From Bettongia penicillata ogilbyi (taxonomy: Eukaryota > Chordata > Mammalia > Diprotodontia > Potoroidae): a DNA stretch of 64,000 bases. The DNA lies in the NCBI GenBank assembly GCA_023548195.1, contig JAJHZJ010000808.1, positions 2,275,182 to 2,339,181 of the forward strand, in the 5' to 3' direction. The position numbers and the translations under genes were made by a program. Of this stretch, positions 35,699 through 47,195 are shown piece after piece (the stretch's first letter is position 1; each line of letters opens with the position of its first letter). The notes under the pieces were generated by a model, which was not told where the DNA came from, ran no database searches, and saw only the letters and a program-made list of their open reading frames with translations.

Positions 35699-36089
35699 AA
35701 TCTTCCCTCTTTGAACCAGTTCAGATGACAATGATATTCAAGCATTACCCATCAACTTCTTCCCCCATCCACCTCATTTTCTCCTACATGGTAAAAACTC
35801 CTCCTTGTGTGGCTCTTTTATGTGAGATAATTTTCCCCTATTCTTCCTCTCCTTTTCTCCTTCTTCCAATGCCTTCCTCTTTTTCATCCTTCCATTTGTC
35901 TTTTGAAGAAATCCCAATACAAAAGAGTTATACCCATGCCCTCTAAGTAGACTCCTAACTGCCCTATGATAAAGTTCTTAGGGGTTACATGTATCATTTT
36001 TCCATGTAGGAACATAAACAATTTAACCTTGTTAATTCTCTTATGATTTCTCATTAATGTTTACCTTTTTATGTTTTTCTTGAGTCTTG

Positions 36090-37138
36090 TGTTTGAACGT
36101 CAAGTTTTCTATTTAGCTCTGGTCTTTTCATCAGGAATGCTTGAAAGTGCTCTATTTCATTAAATATCTCTTTCCCCCCTGTAGGACTATACTCATCTTT
36201 TCCAGGCAGGTTATCCTTGGTTGTAATCCTAAATCATTTGCCTTACAGAATATCATACTCCAAGTCCTCTGTTTTCTTTATCACAGTAACTGCTAAATTT
36301 TGTGTGTTCCTGACCATGGTTCCATGGCATTTAAACTATTTCTTTCTGGCTGATTTCTGTATTTTCTTTTTGATATAAGAGCTCTGGAATTTGGCTATAA
36401 TATTCCTAGGAGTTTTCATTTTGGGATTTCCTTGAGGAAATGATCAGTAGATTTTTTTTCAATTTTAACTTTGCCTTCTAGTTCTAAGATCCCTGGGCAG
36501 TTTCCCGTTATAATTTCATGAAATACAATGTTTAGTGTCTTTTTTTGATCATGGCTTTCAGGTAGTTCAAAAATTTTTAAATATCTCTCCTCAATTTATT
36601 TTTCAGGTCAGTTGTTTTCCAATGAGTACTTCACAATTCTCTCTCTTATTTTCAGTCTTTTGACTTTGTTTTATTGTTTCTTGATGTCTTGTGGAGTCAT
36701 TAGCTTCCACTTTGCCCAATTCTACTTTTTAAGAAGTTAATTTCCTCAGTGAAGTCTTGTACCGCTTTACCATTTGTTCAATTTCTTGATCAATTTCTGA
36801 TTTTTAAGAAGATATTTTCCCATATTTTTACATCTCTTTTACCAAGCTGTTAATTCTTTTTTCATAACGTTCTTGCATTGCTCTCATTTTCCTTAATTTT
36901 TACTCTGCCACCCATTTGATTTTTTTAAAATCATTTTTTGGCTCTCTCTCTCTTTTTTTAATCTTTCCTTAGCTTTTTAAAGAATTCTTGTTAAACTTCT
37001 ATCCAACCTGCATTTTCATTTGAGGGTTTGCTTGTTGAAGTTTTCAAATCATTTCCTTCTGAGTCTCTGTCTTCAGCTTTTCTTGTCACCAGAGTAGCTT
37101 TTCATGAATGAGTTCTTTTCTGCTGTTTGCTTGCTCAT
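36090..37138 (-). pseudogene. L1 ORF1, broken
   Basis: The start ATG at 37138 begins MSKQTAEKNSFMKSYSGDK. Downstream, the plus-strand text at 36100-36640 (TCTGGTCTTTTCATCAGGAA, GATCATGGCTTTCAGGTAGT, GGTCAGTTGTTTTCCAATGA) aligns with the C-terminal half and RRM of the HAL1 ORF1. Many frameshifts and stops remove coding capacity. Confidence 0.75.
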
Positions 37139-37775
37139 TTTTCTAGCCTATTCCTTGACTTTGGACTTTATGTTAAAATTGGGTTCTGCTTATCTCTGGG
37201 AATCATGGGATGACTAATCTAGTCTTCTGACTTCTATGTCCTGCTGCTTTCTCGGCTAGGTCTGGGAACCTGTAAGTTTTCCAGTGCTTCCAAAATGTTG
37301 TGATCTGGAAAGGGTTCTGTTCACTACCCTCTTGGTCTGCATGTTGTTCTACCCAAGCAGGACTCCTTCTCCCAAGACCACAAGTGCTTCTCTCCTTCCT
37401 GGACCTAAAACATGGAAATGGGTAATACGTGAAGGAGTTGCTCAATGACACCTGATCCTGTGCTCAGTGCTAACCCAAGGGTAATCTGTAATCTCTTTCT
37501 GACAGGATATTTAGTCGTCTTACTGTCCCTGGATATTGAGTGCTCCCAACACCACAGGAACTTTTGCTGCTAAATCCAAAGACCACAGCCCATGCTGCTC
37601 ACCATGCTCCTGGGCAGTCCCCACCCAGTGTCCTCAGACTGATATCTTTTTAAGCTACCCTGGGATGGAAAAATGACTCACCTTGATTTAGAATTTGGTT
37701 TGATATGTTTTTTAAAGCTGTTTAGAGAGTTATGTTGGAAAGACAGAAATGCTCACTTCACTCTGCTCTCTTGGA

Positions 37776-38075
37776 TCCTACTTCTCATAATATCTATTTT
37801 CAATTGTTCTTTGGTTTTTATTCCCTATTTACATTGAATGTATTATCTTATTGGTTCACCTTACTTCATTGCATTAGGTCATGTAAGCTTTTCCAGGCTT
37901 TTCTATATTCATCATATTTACAATTTCTTAAGCCCAGAAATATTTCATATACATGTACTACAATTTGTGATGAACATCAATTGCTTCAAGTTATTTGCCA
38001 CCAAAAAAAGTGTAGCTATAAGTACTTTGGTAAATATAGAGCCTTTCTTTTTGTTTAATGACCTCTGTGGAGTCA
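37776..38075 (-). mobile_element. L1 3' end fragment (diverged)
   Basis: TCACCTTACTTCATTGCATT, AGGTCATGTAAGCTTTTCCA and AGTTATTTGCCACCAAAAAA are the reverse of L1 ORF2 end and 3' UTR, older than the copies at 43.5 and 61.5 kb. Confidence 0.65.
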
Positions 38076-38414
38076 CACCTACCAGAGGAAGTTGATTTTT
38101 ATTTCTAAAGCAAAATATGAAGTCTATTTACTAAGTGAGGGAGCACCTGTTATTAAGAAAACACTGTGCTGGGGAGGGAAATTTTTTTTAATGTTCAAAT
38201 GCTTCAGTCACTTTTCAAATCCTATTTTCCAAGATCCTAATAGTGCCACCAGTCTTCAAGGACATCTACAAACTGAATAAGGAATATGTTCTTTATTCCA
38301 ACATCAAAGTTACTAATGATACTGTATATAAAATTATATAGCTGACCTATTCTTCAAAATCCCCTAAACATTATAGGCAAAAGACTCTATATTGTCTTAA
38401 GACAGTTCTTTCAT
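38076..38414. other. No recognised feature
   Basis: No repeat or coding signal recognised. Confidence 0.4.
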
Positions 38415-38535
38415 AATCTAGCTACTGCATGGTGTAATTGAAAGACTATTAGATTTGAAGTCAGACAATGTAGGTTTAAATCCTTGCTCACCCTGGGTGA
38501 CTTTTGGGGAAGTCAATTCCTTTCAATGAGAATCA
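38415..38535 (+). repeat. MIR-like SINE
   Basis: GACTATTAGATTTGAAGTCA and GTAGGTTTAAATCCTTGCTC, followed by an AT-rich run (38540-38600). Confidence 0.65.
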
Positions 38536-38749
38536 AACAATAAATATTATAATTATAATATTAGTTATATTACAATAATTATATTATTAGTTAATATTAT
38601 ACTCGATTTCCTCACTCATTAAATGGGCTTAGTAATATTTGAACTACCCACTCAGAATGCAGCAATTTGAATAGACCAAGTATTGAACTGATACCCTTGA
38701 AATATTAAAATAATCTGGAAGAAAGCCTCCAGCATATTGGGTGGATCTT

Positions 38750-40300
38750 ATATGGAGGATTTGTGAAAAGACTTAGAAAAGAGGCAAAGATAAGGATATG
38801 GGAGATGGAAGACCATGTGTGAAGAACATCAAGAATTTAAGTTTGTCTGGATGATAGCACATGTGCTGGGTGACAGTAAGAAGAGTAAAGCTGAAAAGGC
38901 AAACTGGAACCAGGTTGGGAAGGACTTTAAATGACCAAAGATTTTATATTTGATCCTGAAGGTAATAGGGAGTCATAGAGTTGAGTGAGGTAAGGTGCCA
39001 TTGACATCTTTTCAACAGCTGTATTAAGGATAGATTGGGGAGGATGGAGAATTAAGCCAGGTAAACCAGTTAGGAAGGTATTGTAATAGTCCAGGCAAGA
39101 GATGATAAGGGGCTGAACAAGAATGGTTTCTGTGAGTGGAAAGAAAAAGGGTGGATGAAATGAGATGAGAGATATAGCAGATACTGGGGGAGTAAATATT
39201 ATAAGAGTTGGCAACTAAATGGCTATGTGGGCTAAGAGCAAGGAGTCAAGGATTGTAGCGAGTTTTTAAAATGAGTGATTGGAAAGATGGTGGTACCTGA
39301 AAGAAATGAGGAAGTTCAGAAGTGAGAGGGGGAAGAAGGTAAGGAAGAAGTTGTCTGTGGGACATCCAGTCTGAAATGCCTGAGAGGCAGTTGGTGATGT
39401 GAGATTGGAACTCTGAAAGGTAACCAGACAGAAAGACCTAAATATAAAGATATGAGAGCCATAGGTACAAAGATGAAAATTAAACCCATTTGATTGACAA
39501 GCTTACCAACAGAGACAATGTAGAGAGAAACAAGACAGACTCTTAGGATAAAATACCCATAGCTGGATGTGTATTGCAGATGATAAGTGGTCACACAGAC
39601 TGAAGGAAAACCAAGAGAAAACTATGTTATAAAAAGCCAGGGATGAAAAGTCATCCAGGAGGAGAGAAAGGTCAATAATGTTAAATGCTGTAGAGAGATC
39701 AAGGAGATTGATAACCGAAAAAAGGATTGGCATTTAGGAGATCGCTAGTGATTTCAGAGAGGACAGCTTCAGGTGAGTGATGAGGTCAAAAGACAGAATA
39801 TGGTGGATTAAGAAGAAAGTGAAAAGAAATTAAGTGAAGGCAATGAGAATAGACAGCTTATTCAAGAAACTTGGTTGTGGAGGAAAGGAGAGATAAAGGG
39901 CAATAGCGTGGAGGGGAGATGTGTCTATATTTGTAGGTAACAAGTAAAGAAGCAGTTGGTATATAGAGGGACACTGAAGATGGAGGGAAGGGAATAATTG
40001 TAGAAGCAAACTACTGGGGATCCAAGAGGAGATGGATACAAGGGTACATACAGGAGAATTTGACTTGTTAAGGAGAAGAGTCATCTCTTCACTCTGAAAT
40101 AAAAGATGGTATCCAGAGGTTGTGAGACAAAGAGGAGAACAGAGGTGGCTCACAGTGAATATCTCTATTTTCTTGGTAAAGTGAGACTTCAGTTATGGTC
40201 TTCAGCTATGATGGTAGATGAGGGACGGTTGGATGTGGGAAGTTTAAGGAAAGAGGAAAAGATTTGGAACAATCTTTGCAGAGAGTAGCTTACAGACTCA
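38750..40300 (-). mobile_element. L2 LINE, ORF2 C-terminal half and 3' UTR
   Basis: The longest L2 piece on this strand. Broken minus frames keep reverse-transcriptase landmarks: LLDLSTAFNIIDLS (the 'dlsaAFDtvdh' block), then LVQPLIISCLDYYNTFLTGL (the conserved block after the palm). Several stops and frame changes show it is dead. The plus strand reads GAGAGATCAAGGAGATTGAT and ATTGTAATAGTCCAGGC, typical of reverse L2. Confidence 0.82.
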
Positions 40301-41039
40301 ACTAGGAGGGAGTGAAAGACTTTTCTTGCTGCAGTGAGGACCCATCTGAGATTGGATAACATAACAGTCAGATTATTTCCAGCTCTGACCAGCATCATGG
40401 ACAGGAAAGGAAGAGGATGAGAAGAATAGTGAGGATAATTCCAGGTTGATATTTAGTAAGTCTTTAAAATAGTCAGCAACAGAGTTTACGGCCTAAAGAA
40501 CTTTGCTTGAGGTTACCAAGGTGGGTTGGGGGAAGGGGGAAGGGACAGCATTGTCCCTCTGGGGACTACTGTGAGTACACTACCTTGTGCTTCTCAGCTG
40601 AGCGATACAGTACAACCACCCTTGTTACAACCATTTCCTTTAACTCCCTAGAGAGAATAGGACTAGAATCTCGGGGAATAAGCTACTTCTGACTGGTGGG
40701 ACTATTCCCTCAATTGGTCTGTACTCTGGCCTTCTGTACCACCACCACCACCACATGACCACCCCTTTTAGCCAGTCATTGCTCTGGTCATCAACATTTA
40801 AATAAACACCAACTTTATTCAAAGAATAGGTGAGGATGTGGAAAATAAATTCATAGGATTTATTTACTTTCAAAATATGTTTTATTGATGTCTTTCACCT
40901 ATCTTTGCATCATAATCATTTCCCAAACTTGTCCATAATGAATTCTCTCCTGTCACACAGAAAAACAATTAAACAAAAGTATCTAATATAAAGGCTACAT
41001 TAAATAGAATTCCTCTCTGTTATGTGTATGGGGGAAGGG
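40301..41039. other. No recognised feature; short (ACC)n run
   Basis: A CCACCACCACCACCACA tract lies at 40737-40755. The rest is unrecognised. Confidence 0.45.
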
Positions 41040-41330
41040 GAAATCATTCAACATTTATTAAGCACCTTTTATGTGCCAGCTGCAGGACTAAACTCTGGGT
41101 ATACAAAAGCTGGGAAAAGACAGGCCCTGCCCTCAGTGGCTAACAAGGGAACTGCTGTCCTCCCTAACAAGGGAGGTAACATGTAAATTAATATAGAGAG
41201 ACAAGCTATAGACAGTACAGGATAAATAAAAAATAATTAACAGAGGGAAGGTTCTAGAATTAAGGGGGATTGAGACTTATAGGAAGCCAGGGAGGTAGAT
41301 AGAGAGATAGAGAGGAGAAAGTTCCAACAT
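41040..41330 (-). mobile_element. L2 LINE 3' end
   Basis: CAACATTTATTAAGCACCTT, TATGTGCCAGCTGCAGGACT, CCTGCCCTCAGTGGCTAACA and GGAGGTAACATGTAAATTAA. Confidence 0.8.
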
Positions 41331-41394
41331 GAACTTTGTTCTCCTAACCTTCTAAAAAACCTTCAGGTTTGTTTGGTTTTTTGTGGGGTTCTTT

Positions 41395-41515
41395 GTCCAT
41401 CAGAGTTTGACTTTTAATGGTATTTCATTGACATTGTTGGAGCCATAGTGTATACTGCATTCAGGTGGTTCTTGGTTCTTTGCCACTACAGAGTACTGCT
41501 ACAAATATTTTGGTA
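41395..41515 (-). mobile_element. L1 3' fragment
   Basis: TTCTTTGCCACTACAGAGTA and CTGCTACAAATATTTTGGTA match the reverse of the marsupial L1 3' region. Confidence 0.55.
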
Positions 41516-42044
41516 TGTCCACCTCCCCTCCAGCTTCCTTTTATGTGTAGCTCTCCTCCATCAGGATGAAGGGGAGGAATTGTCTTATTTTGGTGTTTGG
41601 ATCCTCAGCTCTAGCCATGGTGCCAGGGTCTAAGGACTTCAGTAGTCTTCCTTTAAACTAAGAACCTGAAGAAGCCCAGAGGAATTTCAAATCCCTCATC
41701 CTGTCAAAGTAAGGTTTTCAGCAACAGTTGGCTGAGAGTCTTTTTTTTCACAGGAGGGGAGTTTGACTATTAACTAGGCATTAATTGTGTGCCCCCCCTC
41801 TTCATTCCCCTCTCCTCATAACCAGATCAGTCTCCAGGTCCAGACTCCCTGCTCCCTCCCCTCAATGTCTGCTGGTTCCAGATAAGAACCACATAAAAAT
41901 GCATAGCTTTTACCAGTTTGGGAGTGTTCAACTCTACCACAGCCCCCAAGGGACCTGTTTCCATCTTGCTTTGCTATTTATAACTTTCTAGTGTACCTAC
42001 AAATGTAATGTTGTGTTTTCAGCTCTTGCTGGTAGAATCTGATG
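41516..42044. other. No recognised feature
   Basis: No repeat or coding signal recognised. Confidence 0.4.
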
Positions 42045-42158
42045 AGAATGTAAGCTCTGGTAAGGGCTAGGACTGTGTCTTAACTAAAATCATTATCTGC
42101 CTACGCATGGAGTACAGTGCCCCATACACAGCAAGTGCTTAACAAATATTTATTGTCA
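42045..42158 (+). mobile_element. L2 3' tail
   Basis: GTAAGCTCTGGTAAGGGCTA, CTACGCATGGAGTACAGTGC and AGTGCTTAACAAATATTTAT. Confidence 0.75.
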
Positions 42159-42649
42159 TTTTGTCCTAGATAAGAAGAAGACTGGCGGTGATACAGGATG
42201 GGGAATGCTCCTGACATGTTCCAGAGACAATGAGACAAATATTTTGGCTGCAACAAAAGATTCATATGGGGAAGTGGTGAGAAGGAATGGAAAATATAGG
42301 TTGGGGTTATGTTGTTGAAGGCTCTGAATTCTAAGACTAGGACTTTGGACAGTATTCTTTTCTGCAGAGTCAGTGAAAAGTTGTGGTAAACTCTCCTTCT
42401 CTTCCCACCATCCCTCCCCATCCTACAGCCCTCATAGGAAGCTGAGGCATTAGGAATGAAGTTTCCATAGATTGACAAACCCAGGAATAAAAACATTTAA
42501 AAGTTTAAATGCCAGGGGGGAAATTTGATGAACTGAAGCAATTACCCAGACTACATTCAGCCTAGCCCTGCCTCTCACAGCTCTAATCTTGGGTTTCTGC
42601 TTTTATCACATTTACTAATATGTTTTTCTAATATTCACTGGGGTTTTTT
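42159..42649. other. Mostly unrecognised; weak reverse-L2 trace
   Basis: 42310-42360 (GAAGGCTCTGAATTCTAAG) may be reverse L2. Nothing firm. Confidence 0.3.
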
Positions 42650-43840
42650 TCTGTGATTTTTTTAAATAAGCATATATATATATAAAATGTTCTCCCTACC
42701 TGCATGTTTAAACAATTTTTAACATTTAAAAAAAAGTTTTGAGTTCTAACATCTATCCGTCATGCCTTCCTTCCTTCCCCTTCTGCCTCCCTGAAATGGT
42801 AAACAATCAGAGATAGGTTACATATGTGCAATCATGTAAAACAATTCCATATTAGTCATTTTATACAAGAAAACTCCAATAAAAGAAAAGAAATGCAAGA
42901 AAGAAAGTGATAAATAGTATACTTCAAACATACATTCAAACTACCAGTTCTTTCTACTGGATAGATTTCTTTCTCAAAAACCAAGCCTTCAATCCAATTC
43001 ACTCTGGATCTCATGGATGGCACAACAATAGGTCCCTGCCTAAGTACCACTTAATGGTTATTTTTTGGGCCCTCCAGGCTGAGAGTGAAAGTAAATAGTA
43101 ACTGTTTCTCTTTTGACCAGCAACCCTGAGGGTCTTCATCTCCCACTTTGATTTATTATCATTATTATTATTAAAGGGGCCATCCCTTGACTCACTTCTT
43201 AAAGAGGCCTATTCACTGAATAGTCCTTGGATCAGCCAAAGTGAGAACCTGAAAAGACCTTAACTTAAAAGGGCCAAGGTTTCTCACTACATTCTGGGCC
43301 ATCTCCAGTCATCCTGATCAATATCTGGCCACTGGACCCAGATGGCTCTGGAGGAGAAAGTGAGGCTGGTTAATTTGTACGCCCTCCTGCACTCAAATCA
43401 AAGTCAACTGCAACTCATATTATCATCTCCTTGATGCCACAGTCCTCTTTAAGAATGAAAGACAAACCATACAATCTTTGTGTGGAGGCAGATAATATGC
43501 TTTATCATGAGTCCTTTGGAATTGCCCTGGATCACTATATTGCTGAGAATAGCTACATTATTCACAGGTCTTCATTGTACAATATTGCTATTACTGGGTA
43601 CAACGTTCTCCTGGTTCTGTTCACTTCACTTTGCATCAGTTCATGTAAGTCTTCCCAGGTTATCCTGAAATCATCCTGCTTGTTATTTCTTATAGCACAA
43701 TATTATTCCATCACAATCCTATGCCTCACCTTGTTTAGACAATCCCATGCCACACCTTGTTTAGACAATCCCCAACTACTCTAATATTTTTTAGGCTGGT
43801 TTCTGTTACGCTTTTCATTTTTTTTTTTAGTAACGATGTC
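42650..43840 (-). mobile_element. L1 3' UTR/ORF2 end, interrupted by a SINE
   Basis: The right part (43460-43840) reads CACTATATTGCTGAGAATAG, ACTTCACTTTGCATCAGTTC and ATGTAAGTCTTCCCAGGTTA. The left part (42650-43090) holds the 3' UTR end with AGTTTTGAGTTCTAACATCT. 43091-43455 is foreign. The word ACACCTTGTTTAGACAATCC is tandemly repeated near 43730-43775, a small local duplication. Confidence 0.75.
43160..43455 (+). repeat. Marsupial SINE sharing its 3' module with the 2.5-kb SINE
   Basis: The head AAAGAGGCCTATTCACTGAA, TAGTCCTTGGATCAGCCAAA and AAAGTGAGAACCTGAAAAGA is followed by GGGCCATCTCCAGTCATCCT and CAGATGGCTCTGGAGGAGAA. The last two blocks match 2590-2660. Confidence 0.75.
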
Positions 43841-43844
43841 TCCT

Positions 43845-43985
43845 CATGTTTTGAAGAGTCTTGGATTTGGAGTCAGACCACTTCGGTTGAGATCCACCTT
43901 CTTCTACTACCTACTTTTGTGACCTTAGGCAAATCACTTCTCTGAACCTCAGTTCCTTCTCTGTAAAATGGGGTTCTAAAATGAA
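43845..43985 (+). repeat. MIR-like SINE
   Basis: CTTGGATTTGGAGTCAGACC, TTGTGACCTTAGGCAAATCA and CTCTGTAAAATGGGG. Confidence 0.75.
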
Positions 43986-44049
43986 GAACTATGGACGGAG
44001 GTTCACAATATTGTGCAAAAGGCAGCAACAAAAACATTCCAAAAAAAAA

Positions 44050-44602
44050 GGAACAAGAAAGCAAATTGGCTGTCTGATGAGGCTTTACAAATAGCTGAGA
44101 AGAGAAGGAAAAGGAAAGGGAAAGGAGAAAGGAAAGATATCCCCAACTGAATGCAGAATTCCAGTGAACAGCAAGGAAAAATAAGTAAGTTTTCTTAAAT
44201 GAGCAATGCAAAGAAAAGAAAACATAAGAACAGGGAAAAAGTTTAAATGAATTGTTTCATGCAGAAATGGGTATGATAAAAGACCAAAAGGGTAGGGACT
44301 TAAAAGAAGCAGGAGAGATTAAAAAGAAATGGCAAGAATACACAAATGAACAAGAAAGATCTTAACATCACCAATAACCATGACAGTATCACTACTGATC
44401 TAGAGCCAGACATTCTGAAGCATGAAGTCAAGTGGGCCTTAAGAAGTCTAGCAATAAGACCAATGGAAGCAACAGAATTCCAATTGAGTCATTTAAAATT
44501 CTAATAGATGATGTGTTAAAGTACTGCATTCAGTGTGCCAGCAAATTTGCAAAACTCATCAGTGGCTGCTGCATTGGGAAAGATCAGTTTATACCCAAAT
44601 CC
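44050..44602 (+). mobile_element. RTE (BovB-like) LINE, 5' part of the surviving ORF2
   Basis: CCAACTGAATGCAGAATTCC, TTAAATGAGCAATGCAAAGA, GAGATTAAAAAGAAATGGCA, CATGAAGTCAAGTGGGCCTT and GTGCCAGCAAATTTGCAAAA match the region ahead of the RTE/BovB reverse transcriptase. It stops at ATACCCAAATCC and resumes at 45641. Confidence 0.8.
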
Positions 44603-45640
44603 TAATTTACACGTGTAATGGCGATTTAAATGGGAAGGTCTTTCCCATTCATTAATAGGCCTACGTGACCTGCTTAAATCACATGGAAGCCTAAGTCACA
44701 TGTGATGGGAGGAGCTTGCTGAACAGGTGGAACAGGAAAGGTGGAGCAGAGCTGGGAGGAAGTTGGTCAGAGAGCAGTCAGAACTGGGAAAGGCAGCAGC
44801 TAGCATGAGTGGGAGAGCCTGCTTATGATTTGTTTGTTGGAGCTGGTTTGTGGGAAGGCCCTAGCAGGGGGAAGGCTTGGGGATGGTGTTGCCCTCTGCA
44901 TTCTTATTGTGTATAGATTTCTTGGTTACCATGATGGATTTTGGCTTTCTGGTGTTTGAATAAATGTTTTTCTTCTGCCTTCTTGTATCAGTAAGCACCC
45001 CAACATACACAGAGGGGCCTCCTACCACAAGTTCTTAGATCTGCACTCATAAGAGAAAAGGTAATGTTTGAAGCGTTAACAATCACTTTAATCAAATACA
45101 GGTATCAGAGAAAATCGAAGACAAATTTCAGAGAAATTAAAAATCAACAGACAGCACTTCCAAACTGCCTGACCACTAACATACATACATCTTTAACAGA
45201 AAGGGAAGCACCAACATCTGGGTTTTCAAAAAGCTAGTCAGTGGCTTTCCAGAGTCTCATCTGGCACATAGACTTCCTTCCAAAAACTAAGCCCCAAAGT
45301 AAAAGCTCACCCTCAGAGTATTTATATATTTTTTAGAGCCAGAAGGCATAACCCTCTGACCCAGTGCCTCAGTAGAAAAAACAAAAGGTACTTGGGACCC
45401 TCCAACAAAACTTCCCTAATCAAGCTTCCCACAATGCACAGGCCCATCAATGGGTGAGGAAGATCCTCTCCAATCACATTATTCAATCAGAGGCACTTTT
45501 AGTAAAATAAAAACAGCAAAATATCCTAATTTGATTGTCATATTTTTATATGGAGAGTCTGTTACACTTTGCAATTCAGAACTATACCACATATTCAGTC
45601 ACCCTCTGTGCTATGAATATTGCCTTGGCCATACAACACC
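44603..45640. mobile_element. ~1-kb insert in the RTE, LTR-like
   Basis: The insert separates two collinear RTE pieces. 44614-45029 looks like a retroviral LTR: it begins TGTAATGGCGATTTAAATGG, has AATAAA at 44959-44964 followed by a T/C-rich stretch, and ends near CCTACCACA. The remainder (45030-45640) is unidentified and looks LTR-like on the opposite strand. No clean target duplication was found, so the insert may be composite. Confidence 0.5.
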
Positions 45641-46925
45641 CCAAGAAATATTCAAATTACTGAACAATTGCATTTGCTTCACATGCTAGCAAGGTTATGC
45701 TTAAGATTTTGCAAGCTAGGCTTCAGCAATATGTGAACCAAGAATCACCAGAAGAGCAAGGTGATTTTCAAAGAAGGAGAGGAACTAGAGACCAAATTAC
45801 TAACATTTGCTGGATTATGAAGAAAACAAGGAAGTTCCTGAAAAACATCTACTTCTGCTTCAGTAGCTACACTAAAACCTTTGACTGCATGGATAGGAAC
45901 AAAATGTGGCAAATTCTCAGAGATGAGAACTAGATCATCTTACTTATCTCCTGAGGAGCCTGTATGAGGGTCAAGAAGCAACCGTTAGAACCAAGCTTGG
46001 TTCTAATGACTCTAATGACTGTTTTAAGAATAGAAATGGAGTACAATAAGACTGTATATTGTTTATTTAACTTATATGAAGGGTACATGATATGAAATGC
46101 CAGGCTGGATGATTCAAAAGCCACAATTAAGGTTGTCAGGAAAAATATTAACAATCTCAGATACCACTCGGATGGCAGAAAGTGAAGAAAACTTAAGCCT
46201 CTTGATGAGGGTGAAGGGGAAGAGTATAAAAGCTGACTTGAAATTTAACATAAAAAAAAAAATAAGATCTTGGCAACTGGTCCCATCACTTTCTGGCAAA
46301 TAAAGGGAGAAGAAATGGAACCAGTGTCAGATTTTATATTCTTGGTCTCAAAGATCACTGTAGACAGCAGCTGCAGCCATGAAATTAAAAGACCCTTGCT
46401 CCTTGGAAGGAAAGGTATAGCAAATCTGAGCAGCACACTAAAAAGCAGAGATAATACCATGCTGATGAAGGTTCATATAGTCAAAGCTGTGGTTTTTCCA
46501 TTTGCAATGTACGGCTGTGATATACGGGACTATAAGCAAAGCTGAGTGTTGCAGGATCAACACTTTCAAATTACGTTGCTGGAGAAGACTTTTGAGAGTC
46601 CCTTGGACAGCAAGGAGATCAAATTGGTCAGTACTTAAAGAAATCAATACAGACTATACACTGGAAGGTCAAATGCTGAAGCTGAAGTTTAAATACTTTG
46701 GGCACATGATAAGAAGACAGGACTCACTGGAAAAAAAAAACCTGATGAAAGATTGAAGGTAAAAGGAAAGGGGATGGCACAGGATGAGATGGATGGGTAG
46801 TGTCATGGAAACACTAAACATGAGCTTGGGCAAACTTTGAGAAATAGTGGAGGATAGAAAGACATGGCATGCTATGATCCATAGGGTCACAAAGAGTCGG
46901 AAGATTGAACAGTTAACTCAATAGC
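45641..46925 (+). mobile_element. RTE (BovB-like) LINE, reverse transcriptase to 3' end
   Basis: Consecutive broken frames keep RTE-clade landmarks. These are MLKILQARLQQYVN, RRRGTRDQITNICW and YFCFSSYTKTFDCMD (palm motif A region); then ITFWQIKGEEMEPVSDFIFL and HEIKRPLLLGRKGI; then RLLRVPWTARRSNWSVLKEI and FKYFGHMIRRQDSLEKK. At least three frame changes separate them. The end is TAACTCAATAGCAACAAAAT near 46915-46935. BovB-type RTE elements are known in marsupials and are a standard case of horizontal transfer between vertebrates. Confidence 0.88.
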
Positions 46926-47084
46926 AACAAAATGTGCTTGTGTCTTAATTCAGTGTGAATAACGTTGGGGATACCAAGAAAGCATGGAACCCAACAAGGC
47001 TAATTTATCAGCAGAGAGAAAACAAAGCAATTCAGATTTTTTGAGGGGAAATACAGTTAGAAGTGAGCAATAAAGGAAGATGAT

Positions 47085-47195
47085 AGCTCCTTGAAGGCAG
47101 GAATTACTTATGTTTTGTCTTTGTACCTCCTCCATTTAACTAGTTGACTAGTGCCTTGGCACAGAGTGTTTAAAAAATAACTATTGATTGATGCG
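47085..47195 (+). mobile_element. L2 3' tail
   Basis: GCTCCTTGAAGGCAGGAATT, TTTGTCTTTGTACCTCCTC and AAATAACTATTGATTGATG. Confidence 0.7.

Larger units (their letters stand above)
34322..37775 (-). mobile_element. L1 element, 5' half (5' UTR, ORF1, spacer, ORF2 start), split by Tigger1
   Basis: Running from high to low coordinates: 5' UTR (about 37775-37139), ORF1 from ATG 37138 to about 36090 (heavily broken), an inter-ORF spacer with a TG microsatellite (35654-35698), and the start of ORF2 at about 35464. ORF2 sequence continues to 35221, is interrupted by Tigger1 (34401-35220), and resumes at 34400-34322. Everything after the endonuclease N-terminal region is missing. Loss of the 3' end with the 5' end kept is the reverse of ordinary 5' truncation and implies a later deletion or rearrangement. 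Confidence 0.82.

Noticed and set aside
39316..40153. Series of minus-strand ORFs of 76-107 codons as a possible gene
   Set aside because: They are consecutive broken pieces of L2 ORF2.
45697..46756. Series of plus-strand ORFs as a possible reverse-transcriptase gene
   Set aside because: Pieces of a dead RTE LINE with frameshifts; not a functional gene.
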